From positions 17,870,717 through 17,934,716 of the forward strand of contig OZ023264.1 in the NCBI GenBank assembly GCA_964006375.1: 64,000 nucleotides of DNA, read 5' to 3'. Of this stretch, positions 50,901 through 64,000 are shown piece by piece (positions within the stretch are counted from its first letter, which is position 1; each line of letters opens with the position of its first letter). The notes under the pieces were generated by a model, which was not told where the DNA came from, did not search any database, and was given only the letters and a program-made list of their open reading frames with translations. The stretch is from Tillus elongatus. Its lineage: Eukaryota > Arthropoda > Insecta > Coleoptera > Cleridae. The translations under genes and the position numbers were made by a program.

Positions 50901-51667
50901 GTCTCGCAATTGGACTGCTGCAATCTCGAGGTCTATTGAATCCCTTATGGCCCTCTCAACCCCCCGCAGTTCCACAGCTAGGTCTGCCCTGTAGGCTTCC
51001 CAGTCCGCCTTGCGGGGGTCCCGGTACCATACCGTTTCTCTTTCGACTTTGGCGATTTCAAACCGGATGTATCTGTGGTCTGAGCTACTCACTTCCCCAG
51101 ACACAGCCCAGCTTTTAACAAAGTCACCCAGAAACTGGGTGGAAACTGTTAGGTCTAAAACTTCCTCACGCCGTGTTGTGACGAATGTCGGTTTATTACC
51201 TCTATTCAATATGTCTAAATTAAATTTCATAAAGAATTGTAAAAGTGCCTCACCCCTAGAGTTTGTGTCCGAGCTACCCCACAACTCATGGTGCGCATTC
51301 GCATCCATGCCGATGATGGTCTGCCATCCACCTGCTCTGCTACCCACCATCAGCTGCTCCAATTCGTTGGGTGGAGGAAGGTCCGTGCTGTCCCCTGGCA
51401 GATAGGCTGACGCGACAGTAATGTCCCTCAGCCCATCCGCTCCTCCACATCGGATTTTGATCGTTGCCAGGTCCCTGGAACAGAAATTCATTAGAGGGAG
51501 AAACTCTATCCCTTCCCTGACAAAAATGCAGGCCCTCGGATTCTCGCTGGACCTGCTGTAGATGAGCTTTCCATTAGCTCCGCCGAGTCCCTTGATCTCT
51601 CCTTTGTAGGAGTACGGTTCCTGGATGAGGGCCACATCCGTGTTTGACACAGTACCTTGACTCTGTT

Positions 51668-51678
<11 letters not shown>
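47980..51678 (-). mobile_element. LOA-clade-like non-LTR retrotransposon, 5' truncated
   Basis: Minus strand. The poly(A) tail is the T run at about 47980-47997. The 3' UTR is about 75 bp and is followed upstream by one long ORF. The 5' end is lost: coding sense (LKQSQGTVSNTDVALIQEPY) fades at about 51675, where a Helentron-like repeat (TTTTAGTGAATTTT) begins. GC content is clearly higher than the surroundings. Confidence 0.85.
48075..51650 (-). CDS. LOA-like polyprotein: endonuclease, RT, RNase H
   Basis: 1191 codons without a stop, from a GTG used only because the true start is lost. Residues 1-200 are the C-terminal three quarters of an APE endonuclease (GMDANAHHELWG at 114-125, SSSDHR at 188-193). 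The RT spans about 420-740 with KSPGFDGIMPIML, FLDIEGAF (557-564), GCPQGSVLSPLLW (614-626) and YADD (647-650). An RNase H follows at 910-1040 with TDGS (Asp915), QAEMYAI (Glu951), ATDSQAAL (Asp977) and NEEADSLAK (Asp1029), so all four acidic residues are present. A C-terminal CRLC...HILCEC zinc knuckle closes the protein. RT plus RNase H in this order is typical of LOA-group elements. It would copy its RNA at a nicked target. No damage apart from the missing 5' end. Confidence 0.9.
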   Translation of the reverse strand: MSNTDVALIQEPYSYKGEIKGLGGANGKLIYSRSSENPRACIFVREGIEFLPLMNFCSRDLATIKIRCGGADGLRDITVASAYLPGDSTDLPPPNELEQLMVGSRAGGWQTIIGMDANAHHELWGSSDTNSRGEALLQFFMKFNLDILNRGNKPTFVTTRREEVLDLTVSTQFLGDFVKSWAVSGEVSSSDHRYIRFEIAKVERETVWYRDPRKADWEAYRADLAVELRGVERAIRDSIDLEIAAVQLRDAITSAYNANCPLKMRVSTRNVPWWNEDLRQRRTQVRKLFNAAKRSGAWDEYRQALSTYNKRLRDAKKESWRRHCEEVENTSESARLHKILSKGPQTNIGSLRTPTGGFTSSGEETMEILLQTHFPGCNIINQSPPDWEHSEIEASYRRASRVDWTVAKEVVTWSKIRWAINSFKPYKSPGFDGIMPIMLQQGIDILAPVLTLIMRASLALGYIPRAWRLARVVFIPKPGRPTDQAKSLRPISLMSFLLKTVEKLLDRHIRGGVLEAYPLHCGQYAYRAGFSTETALHQLVLKLENTLENKEVALGAFLDIEGAFSNTSFGSVLAAARERGIEETCCRWIGSMLRDRAVFTSLAGGTLLAGVAAGCPQGSVLSPLLWCLVVDGLLGRLSGGGYEVQGYADDIVIIVRGKVTQAVWERMQTALKVVEGWTVDQGLGVSPEKATVVPFTRRRKCESHRTLTLYGRSVPMAREVKYLGVVLDSKLTWNGHIGKILRKAVMTLAVTRRLYGKTWGLRPSMAHWLYTRVVRPSLTYAALVWWPKVTQSSAKQKLGKIQRMACLGITGAMSSTPTAAMEVLLDLPPLHFVIMGEARLGLYRLACNGRLKINPGFRGHCKIQEIVKEPMLEMRSDFASPRMCRENNFTVEIPDRGAWREETPGIPRDALVWFTDGSGGERGTGAGVYSEGPRVSHSISLGAHATVFQAEMYAILHCVRENKRRGYTNKRILIATDSQAALKALSSPRVNSWLVSECRDETSDLAGQNEVTLIWVPGHSGVKGNEEADSLAKRGSAEPFMGPEPALGVSKSTARGAIKSWVRNQHKVYWADCPGLRHGKSIIDGPSSKRAVELLNLSRGQLRNTTGLLTGHMAVKKHLHKMGRFEGDLACRLCGEGEESAQHILCECIALDRKRQLIYGHSRPETEQYKTSPYQSLCRLVQGTVILEWVE

Positions 51679-52200
<522 letters not shown>

Positions 52201-52421
52201 CAAATCACCGCTTATATGAGATCAAGTATGTGGTTGCCGTTGGTTAGTCAATGACAGCTGCTGTTATTGTCATTGACTCATGAAATTCATTTTTAAGATT
52301 CAGAGAAATGTCAATAATATTGAATTCACTGATTGTTAATCATTGGCAGCATTTACGATTATATATAACCCTATTGTAATTTATCATCATTTATCACCTC
52401 CGTAGTATAATTATTATTTTT

Positions 52422-52923
52422 CTTACAACTCGCATCGTTTTTAGTCAATTGTTGTTATTAGTAGTCAATAGTTTCTTCCCAAAATTTGCTTTTACCGAAC
52501 ACACATGGTTTCCATTGACTTCTGCTTCTGCCGCTGTTACAGTCTTAACTCTTAACATGTCGCTTTGCTTACGCTTACTGCTATACTATTAGTGAATTTT
52601 TATTAATGGCTTGGATGAGTTCGTTAGTCAGGAAAATTGGATAAGGTTCTCCAGGAAAATTTTGAGTTTTTCCTTACAACTCTCATCGTTTTTAGTCAAT
52701 TGTTGTTATTAATAGTCAATAGTTTCTTCCCAAAATTTGCTCTTACCGAACACACATGGCTTCCATTGACTTCTGCTTCTGCCGCTGTTACAGTCTTAAC
52801 TCTTAACATGTCGCTTTGCTTACGCTTACTGCTATACTATTAGTGAATTTTTATTAATGGCTTGGATGAGTTCGTTAGTCAGGAAAATTGGATAAGGTTC
52901 TCCAGGAAAATTTTGAGTTTTGT
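52422..52923. repeat. 251-bp tandem duplication
   Basis: Two nearly identical units start at CTTACAAC (52422 and 52673). Each holds CCATTGACTTCTGCTTCTGC and ends in TTAGTGAATTTTTATTAATG plus GGTTCTCCAGGAAAATTTTG, so each unit ends in Helentron-like sequence. Only a few bases differ. Confidence 0.9.
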
Positions 52924-53265
52924 TTAAAAAAAAATCTATTTCTCCGAAAATTACAAAGCTATTTTAATGAAATTTAGTAAATATGTTGCCTTGTAAAAGA
53001 CCTTACTACACACTAAAATTCAACTTTCTGCATTTCTAGAAAATTGAGTTATTCAAATTTTGAGTTTTCATTTGAAAAAAAATTTTTCTGCGAAAATTAC
53101 AAAGTTATTTTGATGAAATTTGGTGGATATTTTGCCCTGGATAAGGCCTTACTATACACTAAAATTCAACTTTCTAAGTTTGTAAAAACTTGAGTTATTC
53201 AAATTTGAAGCATTTAATAAAAATTCACTACCATAACGCAATTGCTGCGTCCGAGCTTCTTTTTT
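52590..53265 (+). repeat. Helentron-like 3' part with ~150-bp modules
   Basis: Two modules (TTACAAAGCTATTTTAATGA and TTACAAAGTTATTTTGATGA, each ending GAAAATTGAG or CTTGAGTTATTCAA) lead to CACTACCATAACGCAATTGC and TGCGTCCGAG at 53265. No (TA)n. Confidence 0.65.
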
Positions 53266-53269
53266 AGTT

Positions 53270-53820
53270 TTCAAACTATATTGGTTCTAAGTTATGCGAT
53301 TTCAAGTTTGTTCACCCTGTTCTACTGACAAACCTGTTTCGGGCTCCCCAAGCGTCTGGTTCTGATCGCTTTCTGTTCTCCAAACTGTGTCGTACTTGTC
53401 TTATAACGATCTTAAATTGAGAGCTTCGAATTCGACATATTTTTGCGTAAAATCGTTAACTAGGTTTAACGAACTCGTAAACACTCACTTTTACTATCTG
53501 TCTGATTCTTAATTTCGGATTTCTAATTCGCATCTCAAACAGCTGCTACTTTATTCGCCAAAATTCTTCACTGATGTCTCTTTCCTAAAATTTTTCACGT
53601 CTTAGTCTTTAGTCTCCATGACAATTAGCCTTCTAAATCATCATGGTTCATTGTTCGGCTGCTCAAATTTTTGCCTTTAAAAATTCTCGTGACTGACAGC
53701 TGGGATTAAATTAATGTTTATGACAGTTGTGTCATATGAAACTCACACCATAATACATTCTTACAATTAACATCTTATTCTATTTAACATATTGTCTGTA
53801 CATCTTAACACCTAACCTTT
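53270..53820. other. no recognised feature
   Basis: C/T-rich in places; nothing recognised. Confidence 0.5.
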
Positions 53821-53821
53821 T

Positions 53822-54692
<871 letters not shown>

Positions 54693-55372
54693 AAAAATCT
54701 GGACGCAGTAAGTGCGTTTTGCTAGCGAATTTTCGGTAAATTTGCAGATTAGCTCCCGAACGCTTTTCAAAAAACTGTTTTCAGAAACCTGCCCAGACCC
54801 TCCCCCCTCTGGATTCATAAACTCGAAGGAAAATTTCTTGTTCACACTCCCCAAGGAAGTTACGGGAGCAGGAGTGAGTAGAGGTGTATAATCTGGACAC
54901 AGTAAGTGCGTTTTGGTAGCGAATTTTCGGTAAATTTGCAGTTAAGCTCCTGAACGTTTTTCAAAAAACTGTTTTTAGAAACCTGCCTCTCCCCCTCCCT
55001 GGTTCCACAAACCCCAAGAAAAATTTCTTGTTCACACCCCCCAAGGAAGTTACGGGACCAGGAGTGAGTAGGGGTGCTGAGCAAGGTAGGTAGTAACAAG
55101 GAAATATGAGCAGAAAATTCGAATTAAGCGGGCTTGAAAGCTGTCTTTTTCACATCTTGAAGCCATATCCCCCTTAAACCCTGCCTACTCCGCACAGCAC
55201 CCCTATTCACTCCCAGTCCCATAACTTCCTTGGGGGTGTGAACAAGAAATTTTTCGCGTGGTTTGTGCATCCAGGGGGGTCCTAGTAATGTTTCTGAAAA
55301 CAATTTGTTAAAAAGCGTTCGGGAGCTAATCTGCAAATTTACCGAATTTTCATTAAATCCTTCAAATTTCAA
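54693..55372. repeat. foldback element with one arm duplicated
   Basis: An arm running from the inverted Helentron-like end (TCTGGACGCAGTAAGTGCGT) through GATTAGCTCCCGAACGC, CCAAGGAAGTTACGGGAGCA and GAGTGAGTAGAGGTGT is present at 54693-54888. It repeats directly at 54889-55080 and is present inverted at about 55165-55372 (CCCTATTCACTCCC, CATAACTTCCTTGGGGGTGT, CGTTCGGGAGCTAATCTGCA). An older relative is at 11880-12262. Confidence 0.8.
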
Positions 55373-55775
55373 TAACTCAATTTGCTATTAAGGTTTGTTG
55401 GTTAGGAAACCAACATTTTAGTTTATTTTCGGAAAATGTTTGTATATTTTCAAACCGTAAGTAATTTTGATAAAATATAGTACATTGTTTCTACTACATA
55501 GGCTATACCGGTAATCAGATTGATGCCTGCTCGCATTTGCTATTAAAAACATTTTTATAGAAAATCACTTCCATAACACATTTGCTGCATCTAGACTTTT
55601 GAAAAATGTTTATATATTTTCAAACAATAAATTTGTTTCAATGAAATATGATACATTGTTTCTACTATATAGGCAACAAAGTTTGATGCCTGGTTTCATC
55701 AAAGAAAGACATTTGCTATTAAAAAGATTTTAAAGAAAATTCGTTACCATAACGCACTTGCTGCGTCCAGAGATT
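55373..55775 (+). repeat. two Helentron-like 3' ends in tandem
   Basis: CACTTCCATAACACATTTGC with TGCATCTAGAC (55568-55598) and CGTTACCATAACGCACTTGC with TGCGTCCAGAG (55741-55772). Each is preceded by AATATGATACATTGTTTCTA-type sequence, so a ~175-bp unit is repeated. Confidence 0.65.
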
Positions 55776-55849
55776 TTAGTCTCTATACACATCACTTATT
55801 TACACCCTTTACCGCTTATTCGAATCCTAACTATTTACAGACGTGTATT

Positions 55850-58386
<2,537 letters not shown>

Positions 58387-58463
<77 letters not shown>

Positions 58464-58795
58464 TGTCACACCAATTACTCAAAAATTAATGGGGCGAGAT
58501 TTTAATGAAATTTAGCGGGTCCTTTTGTAAGTGGCTTGAATAAGTTAGTTAACCAGAAAAACCGGGCTAGGTTTTCCTGGTAAATTTATTTTATCTCCAA
58601 AAATAATACAGCTATGGTAACCAAATTTGACACTTACATTTACGTCATAAGAGGTACACTACGTATTAAAATATAGATCTCTATCTTACAATAAAAAACA
58701 GGTATGGGCTTTTAATTTTTAAAAATGTTAGGTGCCGGATCATTTCTATGAAATTCAATACTATAACGCACTTGCTGCGTCCAGGCTTTTAATTT
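58387..58795 (+). repeat. Helentron-like repeat, 3' half with (TA)n
   Basis: (TA)n 58387-58461, GGTGTCACACCAATTACTC, GGCTTGAATAAGTTAGTTAA, then CAATACTATAACGCACTTGC and TGCGTCCAGGC at 58790. The 5' half is missing. Confidence 0.65.
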
Positions 58796-58799
58796 TGAT

Positions 58800-59860
58800 T
58801 TAGGCATCATAATTTTTGATTTGATTTTTTAAATACGCCATCCAGGAGGAGAAGCGTCTTTTGTAATTCCGTCTCTCCGATCGCTACAATAAATCAAGAA
58901 ATAATAGGTCAATAGAATTGCATGTATCTTGTTTTCTTAATAGCTTGGATAAGTTTTTAGCGCGCCTACCCAAGCCACTTTTTCAGAGAAAAATTAAAAT
59001 TTGTCTCTAAAAAATTTCTAAAAATAAAAAAAGATATTAGCGTGGAAGTACAGGCACTCACTATGTATCGAATATGTTATTTCTACGACAATTGAGAATT
59101 TCTGTATAAGGTTTGAAGAAAAGATATGAAAATTCGATAGTATAAGGCGCTTACATTGTTACAATTTCTTATTATTTATGTCTCCATCTAAGAATATTTC
59201 ATTTGAATCTAGTGTAAATTGAAAACGCAAGCAGAGTAACATTACGTCGCAATAGGTTTGCCAAAACAACTGAAAAACGACGTCTAATGGAAAATCTCAG
59301 TGTCGGGTAGGGATCAGGTTTCCAACAAGTTTGTATTTAACTTTCAGGTTCTGGTAGAACATGCAAGCCGACAGCTCGCTCAATCTGATGCATTTATTAT
59401 TCAATCCTCTTGGGTTTTACACAGGTTTATGACCTGCTTACGAAACTAATTTTATAACGAACTGATATAGTTAGTTTAGTGAAACGAAGTAAACTATGCA
59501 CAGTTCAGAGTTTGAATATTTCGTACAAAATTAATTAGATTTGAATTTGAGACTCTCGCATTTTATGGATATTAGCTCGTCATTTGATGCTTATTAGCTC
59601 TCTTGAGAGTGCCTGCCGTTTTGAGTTTTATTCAGATTTGGAAAAATTCAATATTATGACTGGCGATACTTTAATCTACAACACACTACAAGGAACGCCA
59701 AGAAGATATTAACAATGTTTTAGCATGTTACGTATACATCATTATTATGAAAAATGACACTTTTCTTAGATTTTATCTATGGTATATCAAACATAACATA
59801 ACATAACACTTATTATTAGTCAGGTAATAAAAAATTGACTTTTAGTAAATTAAAAGTAAC
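58800..59860. other. no recognised feature
   Basis: Nothing recognised. Confidence 0.5.
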
Positions 59861-59864
59861 GACT

Positions 59865-59891
59865 AATAATAATAATAATAATAATTATAAT

Positions 59892-59930
<39 letters not shown>
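59865..59930. repeat. (AAT)n/(TAAT)n tract
   Basis: Mixed ATA and ATTATA units directly before the LINE fragment. Confidence 0.9.
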
Positions 59931-59933
59931 CAA

Positions 59934-60440
59934 TGAGCCTTAATCATCTGCTGTATATCGATGATCTTAGGCTGATGGCCTTCACAAAGAGTAACCTCCA
60001 ACAACTACTTAAAATAGCGGAAGGGTTCTCCAGAGATATTGTCATGCAGTTTGGGCTTAACTAATCTCGCACCTTATGTGCAGTCAGAAGGAAGATACAA
60101 CCAGGTATATATAAAAAGCAGAATGGCCAGCAAATTGCGTCAATGGATGGAGACGAGTGGTATAAATATCTGGGACTACAAGCGAGGAAAATACATCACT
60201 CAGCAATGAAAAACGACCTGACAAATAAGATTACGAAACGAGGTGGTGCGAGCACTTCTTAACAGCAACAACCTGATTAAAGCCAGTACACATGCCTATT
60301 CTGCACTTAGTCATTGGTTTAAGAATGTAAACTGGGGTAAAATAGACACCGAAAATCCACAGCGGAAGGTGTGAACACTCCTAACGAAATCCAAAAAAGC
60401 ATCATTTCCATAGTGTTATCGAACGAGTAACCCTACCTAG
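59934..60440 (+). pseudogene. R2/R4-type LINE RT fragment
   Basis: LNHLLYIDDLRLMAFTKSNL (active site IDD at about 59957) is followed by IAEGFSRDIVMQFGL, a stop, SRTLCAVRRKIQPG and WYKYLGLQARKIHHSAMK. A shifted frame then gives RALLNSNNLIKASTHAY and, near 60410, VIERVTLPRYQ. This order is typical of RT-to-thumb in the R2/R4 group with restriction-like endonuclease, though the endonuclease itself is not seen. Several breaks. Confidence 0.7.
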
Positions 60441-60808
60441 ATACCAAAGTGAAAGTGTTGGATATTGGTAAGCAGTTGGACTAGCCGATACTGAACCCGT
60501 GTACATATTTTCCTCAGCAGAGGCACACTTCTGAACTACACCGTGCCATATGCGAGGCATGTGTTTCAACACCTCTACAATTAAGAGAAAGTAAAATTCA
60601 AAGTCATCAATGAAATGATCAGGATAAGCTACAATCTTGGATGCAGAAGCCTCTCCATGGGCAACATCCGAATGAGACCTCACAAGAACATGGCGACAAA
60701 TCGGCGTCGAACTACTAGTTGGTGTCTTAACAAATATTTTCAGAGACAGGGCGGTTCTTGTTGGTAATACAAGATCAGGTCATTCCAACAAGAAACTACT
60801 TGAATACT

Positions 60809-61060
60809 TCAATAGGGCACCTTACTAAGATTTAAGAGTCCTATTTTCAGAGTCAGCTCTTGATGAAGTATTGTCGCAACTGTGTCGCTCCTCTCTTTGT
60901 TCTCTATTGCAGCGTACCTTTGACATCCACCGGTAACGTGCTGAATAGTCTCTGATGACTGACAACAAAATCTGCATTTGTCATCTTGGACTGAATTATC
61001 TCGAACTATTTCCATTTGAAAAAATTTGATCGGTGACACCCCCGCTTAGGAGGGTAATAC
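60809..61060 (-). pseudogene. LINE fragment with C-terminal zinc knuckle
   Basis: The minus strand reads MEIVRDNSVQDDKCRFCCQS, SETIQHVTGGCQRYAAIENK and LHQELTLKIGLL. The CxxC...H....C knuckle and HQEL block resemble the end of R2/R4-type ORFs. It is opposite in orientation to the neighbouring fragment at 59.9 kb, so the two are not collinear parts of one insertion. Confidence 0.6.
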
Positions 61061-61144
61061 TTGGGCTATACTTTTTGCGTTAAAAGTTGCCCGCCTCACA
61101 AACAAACTTGACGTGTTACAGGTTTTTTTCGACAGAATCTTATA

Positions 61145-61315
<171 letters not shown>

Positions 61316-61385
61316 TTAACTAAACGCGAGAAGATTAATTTTAAAAGACTTTTGTACGTAGAGCTTAATGCTACAAATATTTATT

Positions 61386-61515
61386 TTTAGCGAATTTTCA
61401 TGAAAAAGAATTCTCTAATAGAGAGGTCACGATGAAAAGCTTTTGAAAAAATTTCTTCAGATGAGTGTGAATTTGAGTCCCTAGAACCCAAAACCAAGGT
61501 CGGTTAATTTTTAAG
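61386..61515 (+). repeat. Helentron-like 5' half, opened by a 229-bp insertion
   Basis: TTTTTAGCGAATTTTCATGA, AATTCTCTAATAGAGAGGTC, CCCTAGAACCCAAAACCAAG. It resumes after the insertion with (TC)n(TA)n and GGATGTATCTAGCCGAGCGA (61880-62040). Confidence 0.65.
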
Positions 61516-61560
61516 TACACTTGGAGAACACCCAAATCACCACAACACATATTTCAGAGA

Positions 61561-61601
61561 CCTTACGATCGTTTCGTTGACCAAGTCAACATCTTCAGAG
61601 G
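61561..61601 (-). ncRNA. hammerhead-like motif, left hairpin arm
   Basis: Exact mirror of the motif at 61622-61662, read on the minus strand. Confidence 0.4.
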
Positions 61602-61621
61602 AAGAAAAATTCTTTTTTCTT

Positions 61622-61662
61622 CCTCTGAAGATGTTGACTTGGTCAACGAAACGATCGTAAGG
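61622..61662 (+). ncRNA. hammerhead-like motif, right hairpin arm
   Basis: CTGAAGA (61625-61631, fits CTGANGA), helix GTTGAC/GTCAAC with TTG loop, GAAA (61648-61651), self-complementary CGATCG, TA before the cut, and helix I CCT/AGG. One extra T between core and helix II weakens it. Confidence 0.4.
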
Positions 61663-61760
61663 TCTCTGAAATATGTGTTGTGGTGATTTGGGTGTTCTCC
61701 AAGTGTACTTATTAGTGCTCATCACAGGTTCCAGTTTTCACATAGTCGGTTAATTTTTTT

Positions 61761-62040
<280 letters not shown>

Positions 62041-62049
62041 TCTCTCTTC

Positions 62050-63130
62050 AAAAGTCGTTGATTCCGTTAACATTTCTTTGTTTTCTGTTTGTTTATTAAT
62101 TTCTCCACTAGGCAAGCAGTGTATCCGTTATATTTGGCCATGTTCTTAATGTATTTTAATTGTTCGGTATATCTACTTTTACTTAAAGGAAAATTAATTA
62201 ACCTGATTACTAAAAATTCAGACTGGCCATTTTTCATGCGCACGTATGATGTGAATCATTCGGAATGTACCTTAGAGTGGTGGTTTGCTTTCTATGGGCA
62301 TCGAATTCTAAAGTGTATTTATTTTGATAACTAGTACATCTAGAAACGGTAATTTATTACTAATTTCCAATCCGTAAGTAAATTTTATAGAATAAAATTT
62401 ATTGTTTAATTTGGCAAAAAAATCTTCTATTCTGCAAATGTTTGTGTTGAACACTGCGAAAATATCATCCAGGTAACGAGACCACACTATAGGAAAATAC
62501 TCAGTTTTACTTTGAAACTCTGTTTCAAATCTACTCATAAAAATGTCTGAAATCAATGGCGATAACGTGTTGCCCATTGCCGTGCCCTGGGTTTGTTAAA
62601 AAACTCATTGTTGAATTGGAAATATTTTGTTTAATAGAAAGGTTTGTTAAAGTTAAATATTCTTTGCAGACCTTGTCATTCGTGTTATTCATTTTTAACA
62701 ACTCTTCTAAATACGTTAACCTTTGCTCCGTAGGAACGCTAGGAAACAATGAGGTTACATCAAATGAAATTAAAACCTTGCCTTAAATCAATTTAACCTT
62801 TTTAATTCTATTAATAGTTTCAGGTGAATTTGTTACTGAAAAACTTTTTTGTTTGGCGGGCCAAACCTTTAAACTCATTTGTCAACCATTTTGCTAAATT
62901 GCACGTCAGGGAATATATAGCCGAAACAATAGGTCTCATTGATTTTCCTGGTTTATGGATTTTTGGGAGACCGTACTTTTGGGGAGCTTCTTTTGACATG
63001 AGGTTGTGACAACCCTTTAGAGTATTTTCAACGTACGAAATCATTTTTGGTAGCGGGTTTTTATTTAGTTTCTTATGCGGTTCTATCTGCCCTACATTTA
63101 GCACATTTAAGATACGGTACTATAGATAGA
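62050..63130 (-). pseudogene. Penelope-like element reverse transcriptase, broken
   Basis: Minus strand, from right to left: PQKYGLPKIHKPGKSMRPIV (about 62985), SFDVTSLFPSVPTEQRLTYL (about 62750), MGNTLSPLISDIFMSRFETE and IVWSRYLDDIFAVFNTNICR (about 62470), then NKLPFLDVLVIK. The PKIHKPG, SLFPSVP and YLDDIF blocks identify the Penelope-like group. Further left (62300-62080) are RKQTTTLRYIPNDSHHTYAH and IKNMAKYNGYTACLVEKLIN, the normal continuation, in other frames. At least four shifts or stops. No GIY-YIG endonuclease is visible; the copy is cut at about 62050. Confidence 0.85.
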
Positions 63131-63242
63131 TCTTCCGCCGCCCGACATATTTGAGATAAAATTCAAATTTACCACGTAAATGAGCAGAAACTAAAATTAA
63201 TAACCAATGTTAGACAACGTGGACAACTAAGCGCCTTCGAAA

Positions 63243-63243
<1 letters not shown>

Positions 63244-63310
<67 letters not shown>
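63244..63310. repeat. (TA)n
   Basis: About 33 units, followed by TTTATTTATTTATTATGG. Confidence 0.95.
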
Positions 63311-63314
<4 letters not shown>

Positions 63315-63559
63315 TTATTTATTATGGCTAAATATACTAATAATAAAAAGTGTATGAATCTCGCTCCGCCGCTTATGGGCAACCTCCTGTTGAGTGCTTT
63401 ATGACATAAATACCGACAGAAGCACGTCCGATAGATAATAAGAGAATACATATATTTCCGCCAAACGAAATATGTTAATTTTGGTGTCGTCTCCCTAAAT
63501 CGTTAGTGACTGACTACCTACAGAATTGCGGAACAGTATAAATATAGTTGCGAATACAA

Positions 63560-63665
63560 GATATTTAGAATTATTCATCCTCTGATGACACTAACTTGTT
63601 AAGCGAAACGATCGTCAGGTTTTTTTAAATGTGTTGTGGTGATTTGGATTCTCGAAGTGAGCTTA
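63560..63665 (+). repeat. Penelope-like terminal region with a hammerhead-like motif
   Basis: CCT-CTGATGA (63579-63588), a decayed helix II (only TAAC/GTTA remains), GAAA (63605-63608), CGATCG, TC before the cut and AGG. Downstream GTGTTGTGGTGATTTGG equals the 61.5-kb hairpin arm. It could be the terminal repeat belonging to the RT at 62-63 kb. Confidence 0.5.
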
Positions 63666-63669
63666 ACAG

Positions 63670-64000
63670 GTTACAATCTTCAGTTAGGACATGCTTTAAT
63701 GTGAAAGTTGTGCTTGAATTATTTAATCACATGAATCCTCGCGTCAGAACTATACAACGGCTTTGAGGTTTCGTAGAGTACGTCGTGAAATTGCTCAAAG
63801 CTTGAGTATCATATTTCCACGTTGAAGACATAGAGGTCGTTGCTTGAAGCTAGATGAGGATAGCGTTATCAACAGTTTTAGCCTAATTTTCCTTTGCAAC
63901 TAGCTCTCGTGCAAATGAAGTTTGCTCATAGAAAGCATATTTAATGTTGCTTGTGTACAGAATCTTTTTGAGGATGTTAATTTTCACCTTCTAGGTACTT
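63670..64000. other. no recognised feature
   Basis: No motif supported up to the window end. Confidence 0.4.

Larger units (their letters stand above)
61516..61744. mobile_element. Penelope-type insertion with a 98-bp perfect hairpin
   Basis: Arms 61512-61609 and 61614-61711 are exact inverses with a 4-nt loop. The insertion is bounded by GTCGGTTAATTTTTAAG (61499-61515) and the same sequence with three extra T (61745-61764), a target duplication of about 17 bp. The arm sequence matches the Penelope-like terminal region at 63570-63660 (GTGTTGTGGTGATTTGG). Each arm holds one hammerhead-like core in opposite orientation. Confidence 0.75.

Noticed and set aside
48220..51405. Several plus-strand open frames of 70-200 codons
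   Set aside because: They are antisense shadows of the LOA ORF, which has all domain motifs on the minus strand.
63880..64000. Possible start of another Tc1-like transposase core (EDVNFHL)
   Set aside because: Only a few residues fit, the first catalytic Asp is not in place and stops surround it.

Overview
The window is AT-rich nuclear DNA of an arthropod, most likely an insect. The transposon mix points that way: several Tc1/mariner-type transposases of the insect long-TIR kind, LOA- and R1-type non-LTR retrotransposons, a Penelope-like element, a tRNA-derived SINE and a Transib-like element. The order cannot be fixed from sequence alone. I see no host protein-coding gene, rRNA or functional tRNA gene. 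Almost everything recognisable is a mobile element or its remains.

Layout: 0-1.8 kb holds a decayed Tc1 transposase and a SINE. 2.7-9.7 kb is a nested tower: a Helentron-like repeat whose (TA)n core was entered by mariner element A and by a LINE, while a second Helentron-like copy sits inside A's right TIR. 9.7-14.4 kb has a Transib-like element inside a LOA 3'-end fragment, two broken LINEs and a strong hammerhead ribozyme candidate. 14.7-16.9 kb is mariner element C, again in (TA)n. 17.6-22.4 kb has a split mariner transposase, a LINE RT remnant and a second hammerhead copy. 23-25.3 kb and 29.7-33 kb are Helentron-like repeats and SINEs. 26.5-29.4 kb is mariner element B, whose left arm is an inverted copy of its right end including transposase codons. 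33.6-36.2 kb is an R1-type pseudogene behind a (AAT)n tract. 38.3-42 kb is a Helentron-like copy with element D in its (TA)n core. 42.5-43.7 kb is transposase E. 48-51.7 kb is a 5'-truncated LOA element with an open 1191-codon frame. 51.7-59 kb is Helentron-like, tandem and foldback repeats. 59.9-63.7 kb has R2/R4-type LINE scraps, a Penelope-like RT pseudogene and a 98-bp perfect hairpin carrying hammerhead-like motifs.

A recurrent interaction ties the window together. A Helentron-like, non-autonomous family (5' TTAGTGAATTTT, a (TA)n core, a 3' hairpin ACGCA-CTTGC-TGCGT) spreads long (TA)n arrays. Those arrays act as landing sites for TA-targeting mariner-like elements A, C and D and for one LINE. 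Three of the four long-TIR elements have concentric, mirror-symmetric terminal shells, each bounded by CAGGG..CCCTG-type ends and TA, and element B shows why this could arise: one end has been copied as an inverted duplication. Five transposases all have 36 residues between the second and third catalytic aspartates. Coordinates of decayed repeats are approximate (tens of bases), and clade names rest on motifs read by eye, not on searches.
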